DNA of 64,000 nucleotides, taken from assembly GCA_001600415.1 (NCBI GenBank), contig BCJX01000023.1:232256-296255 (forward strand), in the 5' to 3' direction. The DNA is from Pascua guehoae (taxonomy: Eukaryota > Basidiomycota > Tremellomycetes > Trichosporonales > Trichosporonaceae). The position numbers and the translations under genes are program-made. Below, piece by piece: positions 34,839-45,985 of this stretch; position 1 is the stretch's first letter; each line of letters opens with the position of its first letter. Under the pieces are notes generated by a model. That model made no database searches. It saw nothing but the letters and a program-made list of their open reading frames with translations, and had not been told where the DNA came from.

Positions 34839-36116
34839 GGTGACTGGTTTTAGAAGGTGAGCGGCAGGGCCACAGGAGGCGGATCGAGAAACCGCCTAGT
34901 TTGGAGCTGGAAGGGGGGAAGGTCGCAGGATGACGCTGTGGCCGAGCGCTGGTGATGCGAACAGAGTTGGTGACCAAGCAATGGGTCGTCTGTCAACGAT
35001 CGAGATGCTGGAGTAGACGACGCGACGAGACGAGGTGTGGGACCCAAAGAGTCGACCTGTATCGAAGACTTGGTGCACCAAAGTAACCAGGCTGGTGGAG
35101 TCTTTGAGGTCTGGTGGAGTGAAATGGGTCGTGTCTGGGGCTTGGACCGCCTCTCTCTTTTTTTCCCCCCTTGTCGTCTTCGATGGTGCCTAACTTGGTG
35201 TTGCCTAGTAACCGGGCGGGGACTGGCAAGCAAATGGAAATAAACCACGGATCCGTGCGAGCGCGTGTCTTGCAATACGTGTTCGAGGTGGTGGCCGAGT
35301 GAGATGTTGTGCAAAGACGAACACAGACGAGTGGTGCAACGGCGCCTTTGGAGTGTGTGGGATATCGGGGTTTGGCGGCGAGGCTAGCAGGAGTGACGAT
35401 GCTGTGTGAGCGGCGACACGACGCGGGGGGTGGGTCGGTGGGCTCGGGTTTTGGCTCGGCAGGGCAAGCAAGCAAGCAAGGAAAGGACGAGGACGACGAG
35501 GAGCGCTAACAGCAGCGAGTGACGATCAGATGGCACGTCACGTCTGAGGTGGTTGGCTCGCAGTCTTCGTCTTGCAGCACGTTGCTTTGCATCCTCTGCC
35601 CGCGGCCTGGGCCATGCCCCCACCCACCTGGGCCCCCTGCTGTCCACCCACCCACCATTGCGTGCATGACACGCAGTCGATGGCACACCCAGAGTGTACC
35701 CACACCCACGCGCCCACGCTCGCTCGCATGCGCTCGCATGATCGGGGCGGAGTGCCGGATAGGCTGGTTGGCCTTTTGCCCCACGGCTGCCCACTGCATC
35801 CAAAGCCCCCCAATGACGGAGAAATGCGGACAAGACCTGCAGGCTGGGGGTGTGGAGGGGGGGGGGTGGAGAGCGGAATAGGCTTGGGCATGTCGTCATT
35901 GGGTTTAGATTGATAGGCGCCAGACATTCCATTTCATGTTACGTCATTGCAAAAGGTCCCCCGATTTTGTCACTCCCAGGCCAATTTGATTCCGCTCTCG
36001 GCTTGGCTCGAGTCTCCTCTCAGGGTTTGGCCACACATGTCAACAAAGCAAAGTCAGTCGCCAACCCAACAACAATCACAACGCAAACCTCTATTCATCC
36101 GCATCCATCCACAGCA
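34839..36116. other. Divergent intergenic region PCT1 / SPC24-like
   Basis: About 1.3 kb shared upstream region. It contains a GCAAGCAAGCAAGCAAG microsatellite near 35466 and CCCACCC-rich tracts around 35620-35720. I saw no gene. Confidence 0.5.
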
Positions 36117-37384
36117 ATGCCACCACACGACAATGTCGACGACAACTATGGTGTCGACAACCACACCCCCGACCTCGTCGATGAGTTTGATCCCAATCGC
36201 CCAGTTGGCGAGATGATGTAAGTGTTGTTGCTCCTGCAGGTCACAGCCAGTGCTCGCATTGAGGCACTATCCCGCGCCCAGTCTTCGTCGCGTTTCGGTT
36301 GAATATTCACGTCTCATGCACTCGTCTCTCGGACTCTTCAATAAATCGCATACGGCTGCTTACACCCTTTCTAGCGAAGCGATCCGCGAGGTCAACGAGC
36401 AGCTAAAGGAAACCGCCGCCCACGGACTCGACCACGTTATTGAAGCCGAGAATATCGTCATCGAAAAGGAGGAAGTTCGCAAGATGGAGCTCGCGCATCT
36501 CCAGAACGAATTAGACAGTGAGTTGTGCGAGAGTGCTTTTTCAGCAGTTCTTCAGGCCTTGATCACCCACACCTGCCTTTCTCTTGGCCGTCTGCTCATC
36601 CTATTCCTATGACTGCTCCCTTCCGCCATCACCATGCTGATAGCAGACCTCATTGAACAACGGGAGGCAGCACATGCCGCAGCCCAACGTCCAGAAGGCG
36701 TGCCGAGCCATGAAGAGCACGTGGCCCACGCCTCCTCGCTCGACACCCAGATCTTCGCTGCTGGCAAGGCTCTCAATGACGAAAAAGCCGGCGTCACGAA
36801 GCGCGAGGTCGAGCTTGGACGCTTGAAGACGGAGCGTGAGGAGGTGCGCAAGTGGGATGTCGGTGCAGAGGGCGGGGATAATACCAAACCGTGAGTTGAA
36901 CAGGTGCACAGCGGAGGGGTGACCCCGTGGAGCTATGCAGGCGGAACCTTACTGGCCTGCTACACCTGACCGGCGAGACAGTCCTACAGATTTGCTCTCA
37001 GTCCAGGCTGGCGACCGGCAGGTATCCAACACACCCTACCGTGGCTAACCTCCAGACTTCGCCTGAGGATCCTTACGGAACTCGGCTTCAACGTCGCGAG
37101 CCACGACCCCGTCAAGCTTTTTGTCCGTGAGTGCTGGGCCTCATTCCCGTCGATCTCGTTCTGCCAACCGGTCATGAATACTGGGCGATCCCCAGTTGGT
37201 AGACCGGAGTCTAGCACGACAGGAGATGCGCGTGGCGCACTGTGTCAACGCCAAAGATGACCGTACCGTTCCAGCAAGCTGACAAACAGGCAACGACCGA
37301 AAACCTGACGTGAACACTGTCACTGTCGATACTGCGCGACCCGTGCACTTCGCCAACCTCCTATGGGACCTTGCAGGGGAGTAG
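36117..37384 (+). CDS. SPC24: Kinetochore protein Spc24-like
   Basis: Spc24 pairs with Spc25 at the inner end of the Ndc80 complex, which couples kinetochores to microtubules. Exons 36117-36217, 36375-36517, 36647-36890, 37056-37126 and 37290-37384 join in phase to 217 residues, close to the yeast protein (about 213). The N-terminal part is acidic (DLVDEFDPN). Residues about 35-160 are rich in Glu, Lys, Gln and Ala with heptad-like spacing, consistent with a coiled coil (EAIREVNEQLKETAAHGLDH; KREVELGRLKTEREEVRKW). A short globular end follows: LRLRILTELGFNV and VHFANLLWDLAGE. The fold order fits Spc24 and the LGF-type motif resembles its C-terminal domain, but sequence conservation in this family is weak, so the name is moderately supported. 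Confidence 0.6.
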
Positions 37385-39340
37385 ATGATGGGTGTCAGTG
37401 GATACCGTGGTCTCCCCGTCGTGGGCTTGCTGATTGAGATGTTGTACCATGTAGTGTGTATTTCCCTTACGTTCTGATACAGTATTTTGACATTGCAACT
37501 GATTGCGGCTTTCTGCACTTGCGTGGTGAGAACCTGGCAGGGCAGTTACGAGTGTATTGATATCATCTTTTCGTACAGACACAGTAATCTCAAGGCGAGT
37601 AGAGTAGAGTCGGATGCTCTGTCATTCGTCGTACACTACCACTTGTGATGTGTCACCCACCCCACAACTTGTGTTGCGTAAATCACCGTGCACTGTCTTC
37701 CGAGTTTCAGATCAGAGATACGGTCTTGTCTTTGCACCAAGTCAGTCGGGATCATAAATCTGTGTGAGGGAGTGGGCGGTATCTTATTGTCCATTGCATC
37801 GCTTGCAGGATCCAAGTTGGCGACTACTATGAGCAGTGCATTGGAGGTGGTGCTGCCTTTGCACTCAATTTCAGAGGCACTCTGATTAGTGGCGACTGTT
37901 TCAGTTCTCGGAGGCAGTTCCTAGCACCTGGAGCACAGAAACATTCGCCGGTATCACAATGCGGCAACGTGCAGAGCATCAAGGAATCCTGGCGGTGCTG
38001 AAGGCCCAGGGGGTGGCGGTGTACAATCGTGTCCGGTTCGAATGGCGGGGGCCCACAGCGGACTTTGGGCGCCTGACGCATACCAGCATTGCCACAGTCG
38101 CATGTATACTCGTAATAGATGGGCAGTCTCTACTGCTGTGCTGGCTGTAAATGTCCCGCGGGTTGCGTGGGGCACAGCGGTGCAGAGCGGGTACAGGCAC
38201 ATGGGGGCGGTGTGGTTGAAAGACCGACATCCAGGGGAAGGGTAACGACAGGCACTGGGAACAGGACCATTCATGGCTTGTCCTATGGGTTCACAATTGT
38301 CGGGGTCAGCCCACCAACATCACGTACGCAAGAGTACAGTACGCCTTCATCCCAAGCCCCCGTATCCTCACTGGCGCCGTTTCACACTTTGGTCAGAGTT
38401 CTGCTTTTGATGTCATCCCATATGGGAACCCTCCGCATCGTCTTCACCACCACACTGCCACAAATGATACCCTAAGGCTCCAATGTGCAGCTTGGACCGT
38501 TCCACCACTGACGCCTCTTCATTCCCCTGCTTCCACCATATGTCTCGTGATGTCAGTCCACCCACACCCAGGTAGAGATTCGTCAGAATATGGACGGAGC
38601 AGGACTTGTTGGAGCATAGCAACGACAAAATGTGGACAGCACCGCAACATGTATAAAGTCTCGGCGACTGGCCTGCAAGCTATGACATGTCCTTGGATGC
38701 ACCTTGGGGTGGAAAGGCAAATAACGTTCTGACCTACTGAAACATCCGAAGAAATGCTGTGCACGCCAAGATAGGTCAGACGTGCCAGCAGACCCCGACG
38801 TGACCTGGAGATTGCAGAGGGGTGAGGAAAACAAGTCAGAATTGGTCGGATGGCACCTATTAAGAACTCTCTGGTATTGCTGTGCAGTTCTGTGACATGC
38901 ACTCCGGTAAACCGTACCGCAATACATGCTGGAAATGGCATGAACCTCACGCTGGGACAGAGTATACCCTCTGAGCGGTGTGGCTGTGGACACGGGGGAT
39001 GGGACGAAACAGGCACCAGGTTGGAGGAGCGTTTCAGCGACATTTCCAGTCGTCATCGAGCTCTATGTACGTCTACCACATGCTCTTTCTCGTTCCTTCC
39101 CCTTGTACTTTCCAACACCTGGTGTCTCAGACTTGTGTCAATACTGTTTGCAGGTCTCGAGCATTTATGAATACGGTTTTCCTCCCCGGAGCGCGTCTCA
39201 TGTTGCATAGCATGAGGTTAAATTCACGAGCGCGGCGGTGATTGTGCGAGCGTTGCCAGCTAGAGGTAAAGACATAAAGATGTAGCAAAGGCAGTGAGTT
39301 CGCCCTCGTTGTTATTTTCCTCTTGCCACCCTCAGCCAGC
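37385..39340. other. Region without a confident gene (about 2 kb)
   Basis: Many short frames on both strands with no family resemblance or consistent splicing. It separates the SPC24-like gene from the disordered membrane protein gene. Confidence 0.5.
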
Positions 39341-41791
39341 ATGTCTGGACAGTCATATCAACCTTCCACCGGTGTATCGCCAACCGCGACCCTCCACAGA
39401 CAAGCCGGTGCCAGTGACAGCACCAAGCGCTTTGGGATGAGGCCGACCAAACCTCCTCCCAGTCTCACTGGAGGTACCCGACAATCCCCTGCCAGCCGCT
39501 CTGGCAGTCACCCCCTCATTGGCGGCGGGCAGGATCCCAACACCGTCGAATTGATGGGCAGCGCTCCCGGGGTCCCATCCCAGGCAGCCCGTCTGCCTCG
39601 CCGCGAACCGCCCCAACCGCGCACGCGTTCGCTCGACGCTGAATCGCGTCCGCCCGTCCTAACCGTCAATGTTAATGTTGGGCCTGCACTTGGACTCTCG
39701 TCCAACAGTCAAAGTCGACTCGCTGGCAAGGTGTCCAGCCAGCCCATCTCTTCCTCTCCGAACTCGACCAGGGCTCCAGGACCGCTTGTCGAAAAAAACC
39801 ACCCCCGTGCTCCTGCGGACGTCCGAGGAGTACCCACGCCCAAGAACGAACAGGCAAAGGCGGTGGGACATCCCAGCTCCCTTGTGTCGAACGGCTATAG
39901 CAAGGCGCACGACTCGAACGAGGACCCATTCCGTAAAGGCCCTCCTAGGCAGACGACTGCGCCACGTTCGAGCCACGACCTCAGCCGTACCAGCAACGAC
40001 CTGGGCACGTCGTCATCGCGAGCCGCCCCTAGCACTGCCGAAACCAGAGGCGGTCCCCTCTTCACAAACCGTGGGCGTGCCCTAAACGACTATCCGGGGA
40101 AAAAGCCTTCCATGGCGAGCTCTACCCCCGGCCCACATTCCACTTTGGACAGTGACACCCGTCCCCTCGAGTCGGTTGAGGACGTGGAGAGTCTGCTCGC
40201 CGTGGACGGCCATTCCTCTGCGTCTCATTCCGGGCAAGGCATCCATACCCCGTCGCCACCTACGCCAAACACCCATGACACAGGGATCGCTCCGGGCGCG
40301 CGCTCTGTGGCCACTCTAAAGTCCCCTGGTAGACCGAAAGGGGCCCGACCTCCTCGCTCCAAGACCGTCACCATCGTGTCGCCAGCCAACAGGGCTTCGT
40401 CGCCCAGCTCGTCGTCGGCGGATACGGAATCACTCCCGAATCGATCGGGGGATACACCCGACCCTCCAGACCCCTACTCAGCAGTCGAGCCTGGGAAGCC
40501 TGATGCGGCGGCGCGCAAGGCCAAGCGCAGGTCGTTATTTCCTCTTCCCGGAGGCGGGGCTGGGGCTCGGCCCGAATTTGTTGACGTGAGCTTTGTCCAG
40601 GTCCATTGAGCTGTTCTGACCTCTTTTCAGAATGCGGATGAATACTCTCGAGTTCGAGAGGCGCCGAGCTACCAGAGCCCGTCGTCCGAGGCAAGTGAGC
40701 TCAACGTAACACGCAACGAGTCGTCGTCTGCCGACAGCATGGCCCTTTCGGGTAGTACGCTTGACGACGGCGATGAGAAGCAGCGCCGCATACAGAGCCT
40801 CGAGCAGCAGGTCAGGACCCTCAAGGTGAGCATGCGGCGGCCAAGGCTGTTCGGATGCCCGAGCATCGAGACTGTCGTTTGGCGGAAACAGGGTGACGGA
40901 AACTATTTCAAGTCTCCTGTTGTCCTGAACGCTGGGTGCCCGTGTGTGTGTGGGTCAGGGGCGGCGTTGGAATGTCGGAAAAAAACGATCATGGCAAACC
41001 GAGCTGACAGGTGACAGGAAGACAAGAACGTCCTTATAGCCAGACTCCAATTCTACGACAACGATAGTCGCGCGAGTACTGTAACCGAATCAGTGGCCAG
41101 ATCACCTGTAGGTTTACGCGCTAGCTTTGCGGTTTGACAGTGAACTGACACATGCAGGGAGAGGCAGAGTGCGGTGGGCAAATGGGCACCACCACACAGG
41201 TGCAACATTGGAAGAACCCAGCGGTGGTATGGCCAATGGTCCCAGTCCTCTTGTCGGCGATCGCAGTGTGGCTCGGTGCTGCTTTCCTCACAAAGTTCTC
41301 GTAAGCTCCCGCGGGTTCAGAGACAGAGTGAGAACCTGGTGTTGACGGACAACAGGGAACGCCCCAGCCGACTGATTGCGTGGGCGTTCGTTCATGGTCC
41401 CACCATTGCATGTTTCAGGAGATATGGAGTCGAGGTAAACAAGGTCCTCGAGGCGGAGCGAAAGAAGAATGAGGGAGAGGGAGAGGGAGAGGTGAATGGC
41501 ACTCGCCAAGGGTGGGGCAGTGACAGGTCGTGGACAGAGTGGTGGAGCACCCTGTCAAGGGAAGACATTGGCCGCGCCATGTCGTCAAAGCAAGACATCT
41601 GGCCCACCTTCTGGTGCGAGGACTTTCCGCAAATGATACCCTCTGCCATCGAGATTGTATCGCTCTGGGGGTTCGGTGTCAACCTGTCATTACTCTATCA
41701 GACCCGTGACCACCCCGAACAAATTCCGCAAGTCTGTCAAACCATCCAGGACAATGTCAAGGCTCTGATACAGGGTATGAAAAATAAGTGA
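39341..41791 (+). CDS. Unknown disordered protein with coiled coil and membrane segment; 3' end supplied by a mobile element
   Basis: I do not recognise the family. Exons 39341-40585, 40631-40825, 41018-41107, 41158-41300 and 41356-41791 give 702 residues. Residues 1 to about 430 are Ser/Pro/Arg-rich and low-complexity, with many possible phosphorylation sites (SRSGSHP, RKAKRRSLFPLP). A short coiled coil follows (KQRRIQSLEQQVRTLKEDKN). Next is one strongly hydrophobic segment of about 20 residues (PMVPVLLSAIAVWLGAAFL). The C-terminal region is charged and Trp-containing (WGSDRSWTEWWSTLSREDIG, then a compact DIWPTFWCEDFPQ block). The layout suggests a tail-anchored-type membrane scaffold; function is unknown. 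The last six residues and the stop codon lie inside the left inverted repeat of a 970-bp element. Without that element the frame would end eight codons later. Confidence 0.65.
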
Positions 41792-42740
41792 TGAGACGTT
41801 TGCCACTTTCAACCCCGCACCACATTGTACACTTGTACCCGAGGAATTAATTCCCAACATCCATGACAGCTAGAGAGATGAGACTTTGCATGCATTGTCT
41901 GACGATATGGAGCTGTCCACTATAAGGAGAATGAATGCATAGCTTGAGGTTTAATGCATGCACAACATCATTAGTGCACCCCCTCAATTCTGCTCTCATT
42001 CAGCCCACATGCCCCTCTATCATATCCTTTGCATGTCCTTCCAATCAATTCTGACAGTGTTCCGGCGCTTACCCGTCAATCTTGGGTACCTAATTCANCA
42101 GGAAATNGNTTGACTGAGAAGGGAACATGCATACCCAATGGTTTTGAGGCTCTGACATTTCGACATTAAATGTCCACTCTGCAGTCCACATTTCCTCTCT
42201 CCTTGACCCAAATTGTGGCAGCATAGTTGCTCAAGGCGACTCACATGATGCAAGTATCACAGTAACATCATTTAGCAGTGTTCTTGCAGTATTATAACAC
42301 GCCTGTGAGGATTTACAGGACGTGGAGTTGAACAGGGGAGTTGTCATTTTTGCACTCCAGAGTGGCACTTCACATGTTAGTAATTTTAATTCATCCAGCA
42401 TAGCATCAACCATCCTGGGACAGCCTTGGCGGCGATTCATAGGGTCTCCCAGGTGTTAACATGCAGAACTTACAGTGCCATCAGGGGATAGACAGCTGGA
42501 AAGCAGCATGTTGTCCAACTCCCCCTAGGATGGAGATAGCGATATTGTGTCACCTCCTGTCCCTTGGTTTATGCAATGAATGCAGGTCTGGTCATGGTTC
42601 TGAATAGCCACGATGCATACCTATCCATTAATAGTTCTCTTATAATTCTAACTGGCATGCATGGCTTTGTAGACAACAAAATGTATGGTTGGCGGCGAAT
42701 TTGTACACACGGTGTCTCGTCACTTATTTTTCATACCCTG
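41771..42740. mobile_element. MITE-like element, family A, 970 bp, 27-bp inverted repeats, TA flanks
   Basis: The left end, 41771-41797, begins CAGGGTATGAAAAATAAGTG and continues AYGAGAC. The right end, 42714-42740, is its reverse complement with one mismatch. TA precedes the left end (41769-41770) and follows the right end (42741-42742), consistent with a TA target-site duplication. The interior is AT-richer than its surroundings, has no long open frame, and contains the only ambiguous bases of the window (42098, 42107, 42109), as expected when near-identical copies confuse an assembly. It looks like a non-autonomous DNA transposon inserted into the end of the preceding gene. Confidence 0.85.
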
Positions 42741-43334
42741 TAGGGAACATCACAACTCCCCTGGGGTAGGTTTATGTGTCCTGTACCTATGAAGTCCTTG
42801 CGTACCACCCTATGCTGCTCGGTCTTTCTCTGCTGGCAAACCTGTATCAGGGATGACAAGGGAGCTGCAATACTATGCGCACGCTGGTTGCTTTGTGTGC
42901 TCTCATTGTTGGATGTATCTTTGATGGCGAGGTCCTGCATAGCGCAGTACGTATGCCTCGCAGTGCTAGTGGCAATACGCAAGCAAGTAGGCCTTCCCCA
43001 TCCGTATCTTCTCTCTCCACCCCCCCTGCTGTGTTCGTTTCCCCGTCCACGTTCATGTGTACGACAGATTTAACTCTTCCAGCATGTTGGATGAGACATA
43101 TATATATACATACATGATGACGACTGCATGACAGGGCTGCTCCGGGTCGCGAAGAGGCAAGCCCTGTTGGGACGGTTTGTAGACATCCAGTCTCCGTGTC
43201 CTCCGAGTGGCCTTTGTTGCCTATACCTGGGCCCATTGCTCCTCATTATCTATGGTCATCATAAACGGCATGACTGTGTAGGCCCGACGCCCGACGGTTT
43301 GAATGTGTCTACGTCGTTAGGAACAGAACAATGC
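42741..43334. other. Intergenic region after the family-A element
   Basis: About 590 bases. It begins with the former 3' end of the gene interrupted by the element (a TAG occurs in the restored frame shortly after the junction). No other feature was recognised. Confidence 0.55.
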
Positions 43335-44237
43335 TCATGACAACACACAAGACACTTGCCTTTTCCCAGGCTCACGAATCAACTGCCACGGTCTAAACCC
43401 TACTTCAGGAGGCAGCTCGGTGCTCACCTGTCGAATCACTTGCTCTGCTTTCACCAGATCCTTGGTACAAAGATCATTGGCCAAGGCCGGGTACCCATGC
43501 GCATGAAAGGCCTCTGCCATCCGGAGGACATAGTCGGAACATTTGGCGTCCCGGAACGGAGGGACCTCGGCCAAGTACCAATTCAGGTATGGCTGCAAGA
43601 GGTCGACTTCGCCGTCATAAGTCCGCCAAGCATCTGGAAGGTCTCCGACGCTCTCCATGTTGGCCAGGGCGGCGAGGGATTGAGAGATGCAGTCTGCAAA
43701 GGTGGTCAGAATAGAACCTAGAACCAACCCCCTCCCGCGCCCCCGTTCAACACCGCTGTACTCACGTACAACTTTCAGCCACGTATCAGCCCATTCGGCT
43801 ACACAGATCTCAACCATGCGATCCGGTATTCGTGGATCATGATACAACCGTTGGTAGTATACTGCTTCCCTGAGATCGACCGTCGCGTTGTAGTAGGGCT
43901 CCCAGACGTCGATGGTCGCCTCAAAAAAGGTCACCACGTCCTTGCGCGAGATCTAGGCTGTAAGCTCGTGCCTCGAGCATCTCGATTCCAAAAACATGCT
44001 CACCGTATGCTTTCCATAGCCATCGGTCCAGTGAAAGTGGGTAAAATAGTACGTCGGCTTGGTCCACGGAACGGGGACGCTGAAGACGTGCGGTTGGTAG
44101 ACGAGCGCGGTCACGCAGTCGGTCGTCACGGTCGAGACGGGGTCGGGTGGCGGTTCGCGCACGGCAAAGTCGTACCGGCCTCCATATTGGGGATGATCTT
44201 TCCATATTGTGTCTGTGCCGTAGACTTTAAAGCTCAT
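43335..44237 (-). CDS. Unknown protein, 259 residues
   Basis: Not a family I recognise. Exons in reverse order are 44004-44237, 43766-43952 and 43335-43693, with GTGAGC and GTGAGT donors and a TTACAGCCTAG acceptor, joined in phase. The protein starts MSFKVYGTDTIWKDHPQYGG and has a Trp/Tyr-rich first third (WTKPTYYFTHFHWTDGYGKH). A more helical remainder follows (DVVTFFEATIDVWEPYYNA; RMVEICVAEWADTWLKVV; RMAEAFHAHGYPALANDL). No signal peptide or membrane segment is evident, so it is probably a soluble globular protein. The C-terminal 25 residues are uncertain, because a GTGAGC right after IRQ could be another intron donor. A 16-base G run lies about 150 bases upstream of the start. Confidence 0.5.
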
Positions 44238-44387
44238 GCTGGTGAATGATGGAATGGACGAGACGAACAATCTGTCAACACCCAGTGGCGACGCGTCGGT
44301 AAGGTTGCTCGCTCACACCGCCTTCCGCCTCCACACATGACGGAAGCAATTTGAAACACGAGACGAAATGGCGACCAGCAGGGGCGC

Positions 44388-44403
44388 GGGGGGGGGGGGG
44401 GGG
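44388..44403. repeat. Poly-G run of about 16 bases
   Basis: An uninterrupted G run in the promoter side of the minus-strand unknown gene. Similar but longer poly-C runs occur at 26900 and 58458. Confidence 0.9.
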
Positions 44404-44939
44404 TCGGGGAACAAGACAAGGGGCTCACACAACAAGGGTCGATTTCGCACATAGACCAATGCTGCTGCATGCTGCACTCACCCCATCGTCGCTGAGACTC
44501 GCACTACTGCTGACAGTGTTATCAAGTCCTCCAGTCTCCTCGTACTCGCACCACCTCACACTGAGGGCAAGCAGTGAGCTAACCAACATGTCCCCTGTTG
44601 CCTTTCCAACGAGGCAATGATGACGACAGGCGCCCACACGGGTGACTAGCGCAGCGCCACTGACTGTCTTCGGGTTTGTACATTACTCGCTACAGAAGAT
44701 CTTGCTACAGACACGGTCCGTCCATGTGCGAGAGTCAGCATTGTCGTTGTCTCAGAAGAGCGGTCGGAGAGACCTACCTAATCAATCATATGCCGGTACG
44801 CCGGCGATACGTGGTTGAATCGATAGATGAGGGCCCGGTTAAGTGGTGGTCGGATTAGTAGTGGTCGGATGTCGAGCCGGGGGTCGTGTTGGTGGTTGAG
44901 ATGTCAAGCTGACGGTCGTGTTGTTGGTCGAGTTGTCGG

Positions 44940-45070
44940 GTAAGTTACTGGGCGGACTCGGCGGTTGAATTGGCAGCCGGTCGAGTTGGCGGTCGGTCGA
45001 GTCGGCGGTCGGTCGAGTTGTAGAGTTGTCGAGTTGGCGAGTTGTCGAGTTGTTGAGTAGGCGGCGAAAG
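44940..45070. repeat. Degenerate GTCGAGTTG / GGTCGGTCGAG repeat tract
   Basis: Many imperfect copies of GTCGAGTTG, GTCGAGTCGG and CGGTCGGTCGAG follow one another. No exact periodicity holds over the whole tract. Confidence 0.7.
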
Positions 45071-45903
45071 CAGCGGTCAAGATGTCTGTGAGGGGTCGAG
45101 CGGTCCGTCGAGGTACATGTCGAGTAGGCGAGTTGGTGGTCGGGGGGTAGAGTCCAAAGAGATGTATGGGAGTGGAACAAGATGAGGACTAATGAGCGGC
45201 TGGATTGCAAACAAGATAGTGGTCGATGTGTGGCTGAGACGGCGATCGACAAGAGGCTGAGGAAGCTGAATGGCCGAGTTGAGGGCCAACGCTGGGGTTG
45301 AGCGCGTGCTGGGCTGGGACAAGTTGTGATCAAGTGCGTGGTGGAGAAGCGGGCTGTCGAAGCTGGGGTGAAGTTGAGCTTGAGGTATAGGAGAGTCGAG
45401 GGTTCAGGGAAGGTGTCATGTGGTAAAAATGGTTGTTGCAATGGCGGTCTGGGAGGCGGGCGTGACGGCAGAAGAGTTGGTGGCTGAGTGCTGGTGGAGT
45501 CGAGCCTGATGGTTACACGGCGTTTATTGTGGCCGAGAAAAGTCGAGGTCGGGTTAGTCAATGTGTGTAGCGCTCAATGCTGTGGGTGGGGACGGTGCGC
45601 CTGGCCCAGTAGACTGGGTCCAGCGCCTGGGTCCAGCGGAGAGCGGGGGCATGGGTGCCAGGCTAAGCTTGACACGAGTCGCCGCTTCAAACCTTGGGCG
45701 ATCAATGTGGATAGCAGCGGCTGGATCCCGCACGATGCCACGGCCTGAGCTGGATCGCGTTTTGCGAGTCCCAATGGTAGCTGAGAGGAGGGAGTGGTGG
45801 TCCAAAAGGAGGGCGAAATCAAGAGCAGCCGAGGTCGAGGTCCTAGGGGTTGAGACATGGGTGGTCGAGAATGGTGTAGTTGAAGTTGAATGGTGTGGAA
45901 TTT

Positions 45904-45985
45904 GGTACCGAGATCGTAGGTAAGTGGGGTTGCGGGTACGAGGTCGTAAGTGAGTGGGATTGCTGGTACGAGGTCGTAGTTGAAG
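45904..45985. repeat. 30-31 bp tandem repeat, about 2.7 copies
   Basis: Units begin GGTACCGAGATCGTAGGTAA, GGTACGAGGTCGTAAGTGAG and GGTACGAGGTCGTAGTTGAA at 45904, 45935 and 45965. Confidence 0.8.

Noticed and set aside
44839..45561. 240-codon Ser/Thr/Pro-rich frame (-)
   Set aside because: Produced by the GTCGAG-type repeat tract; composition is explained by DNA skew.
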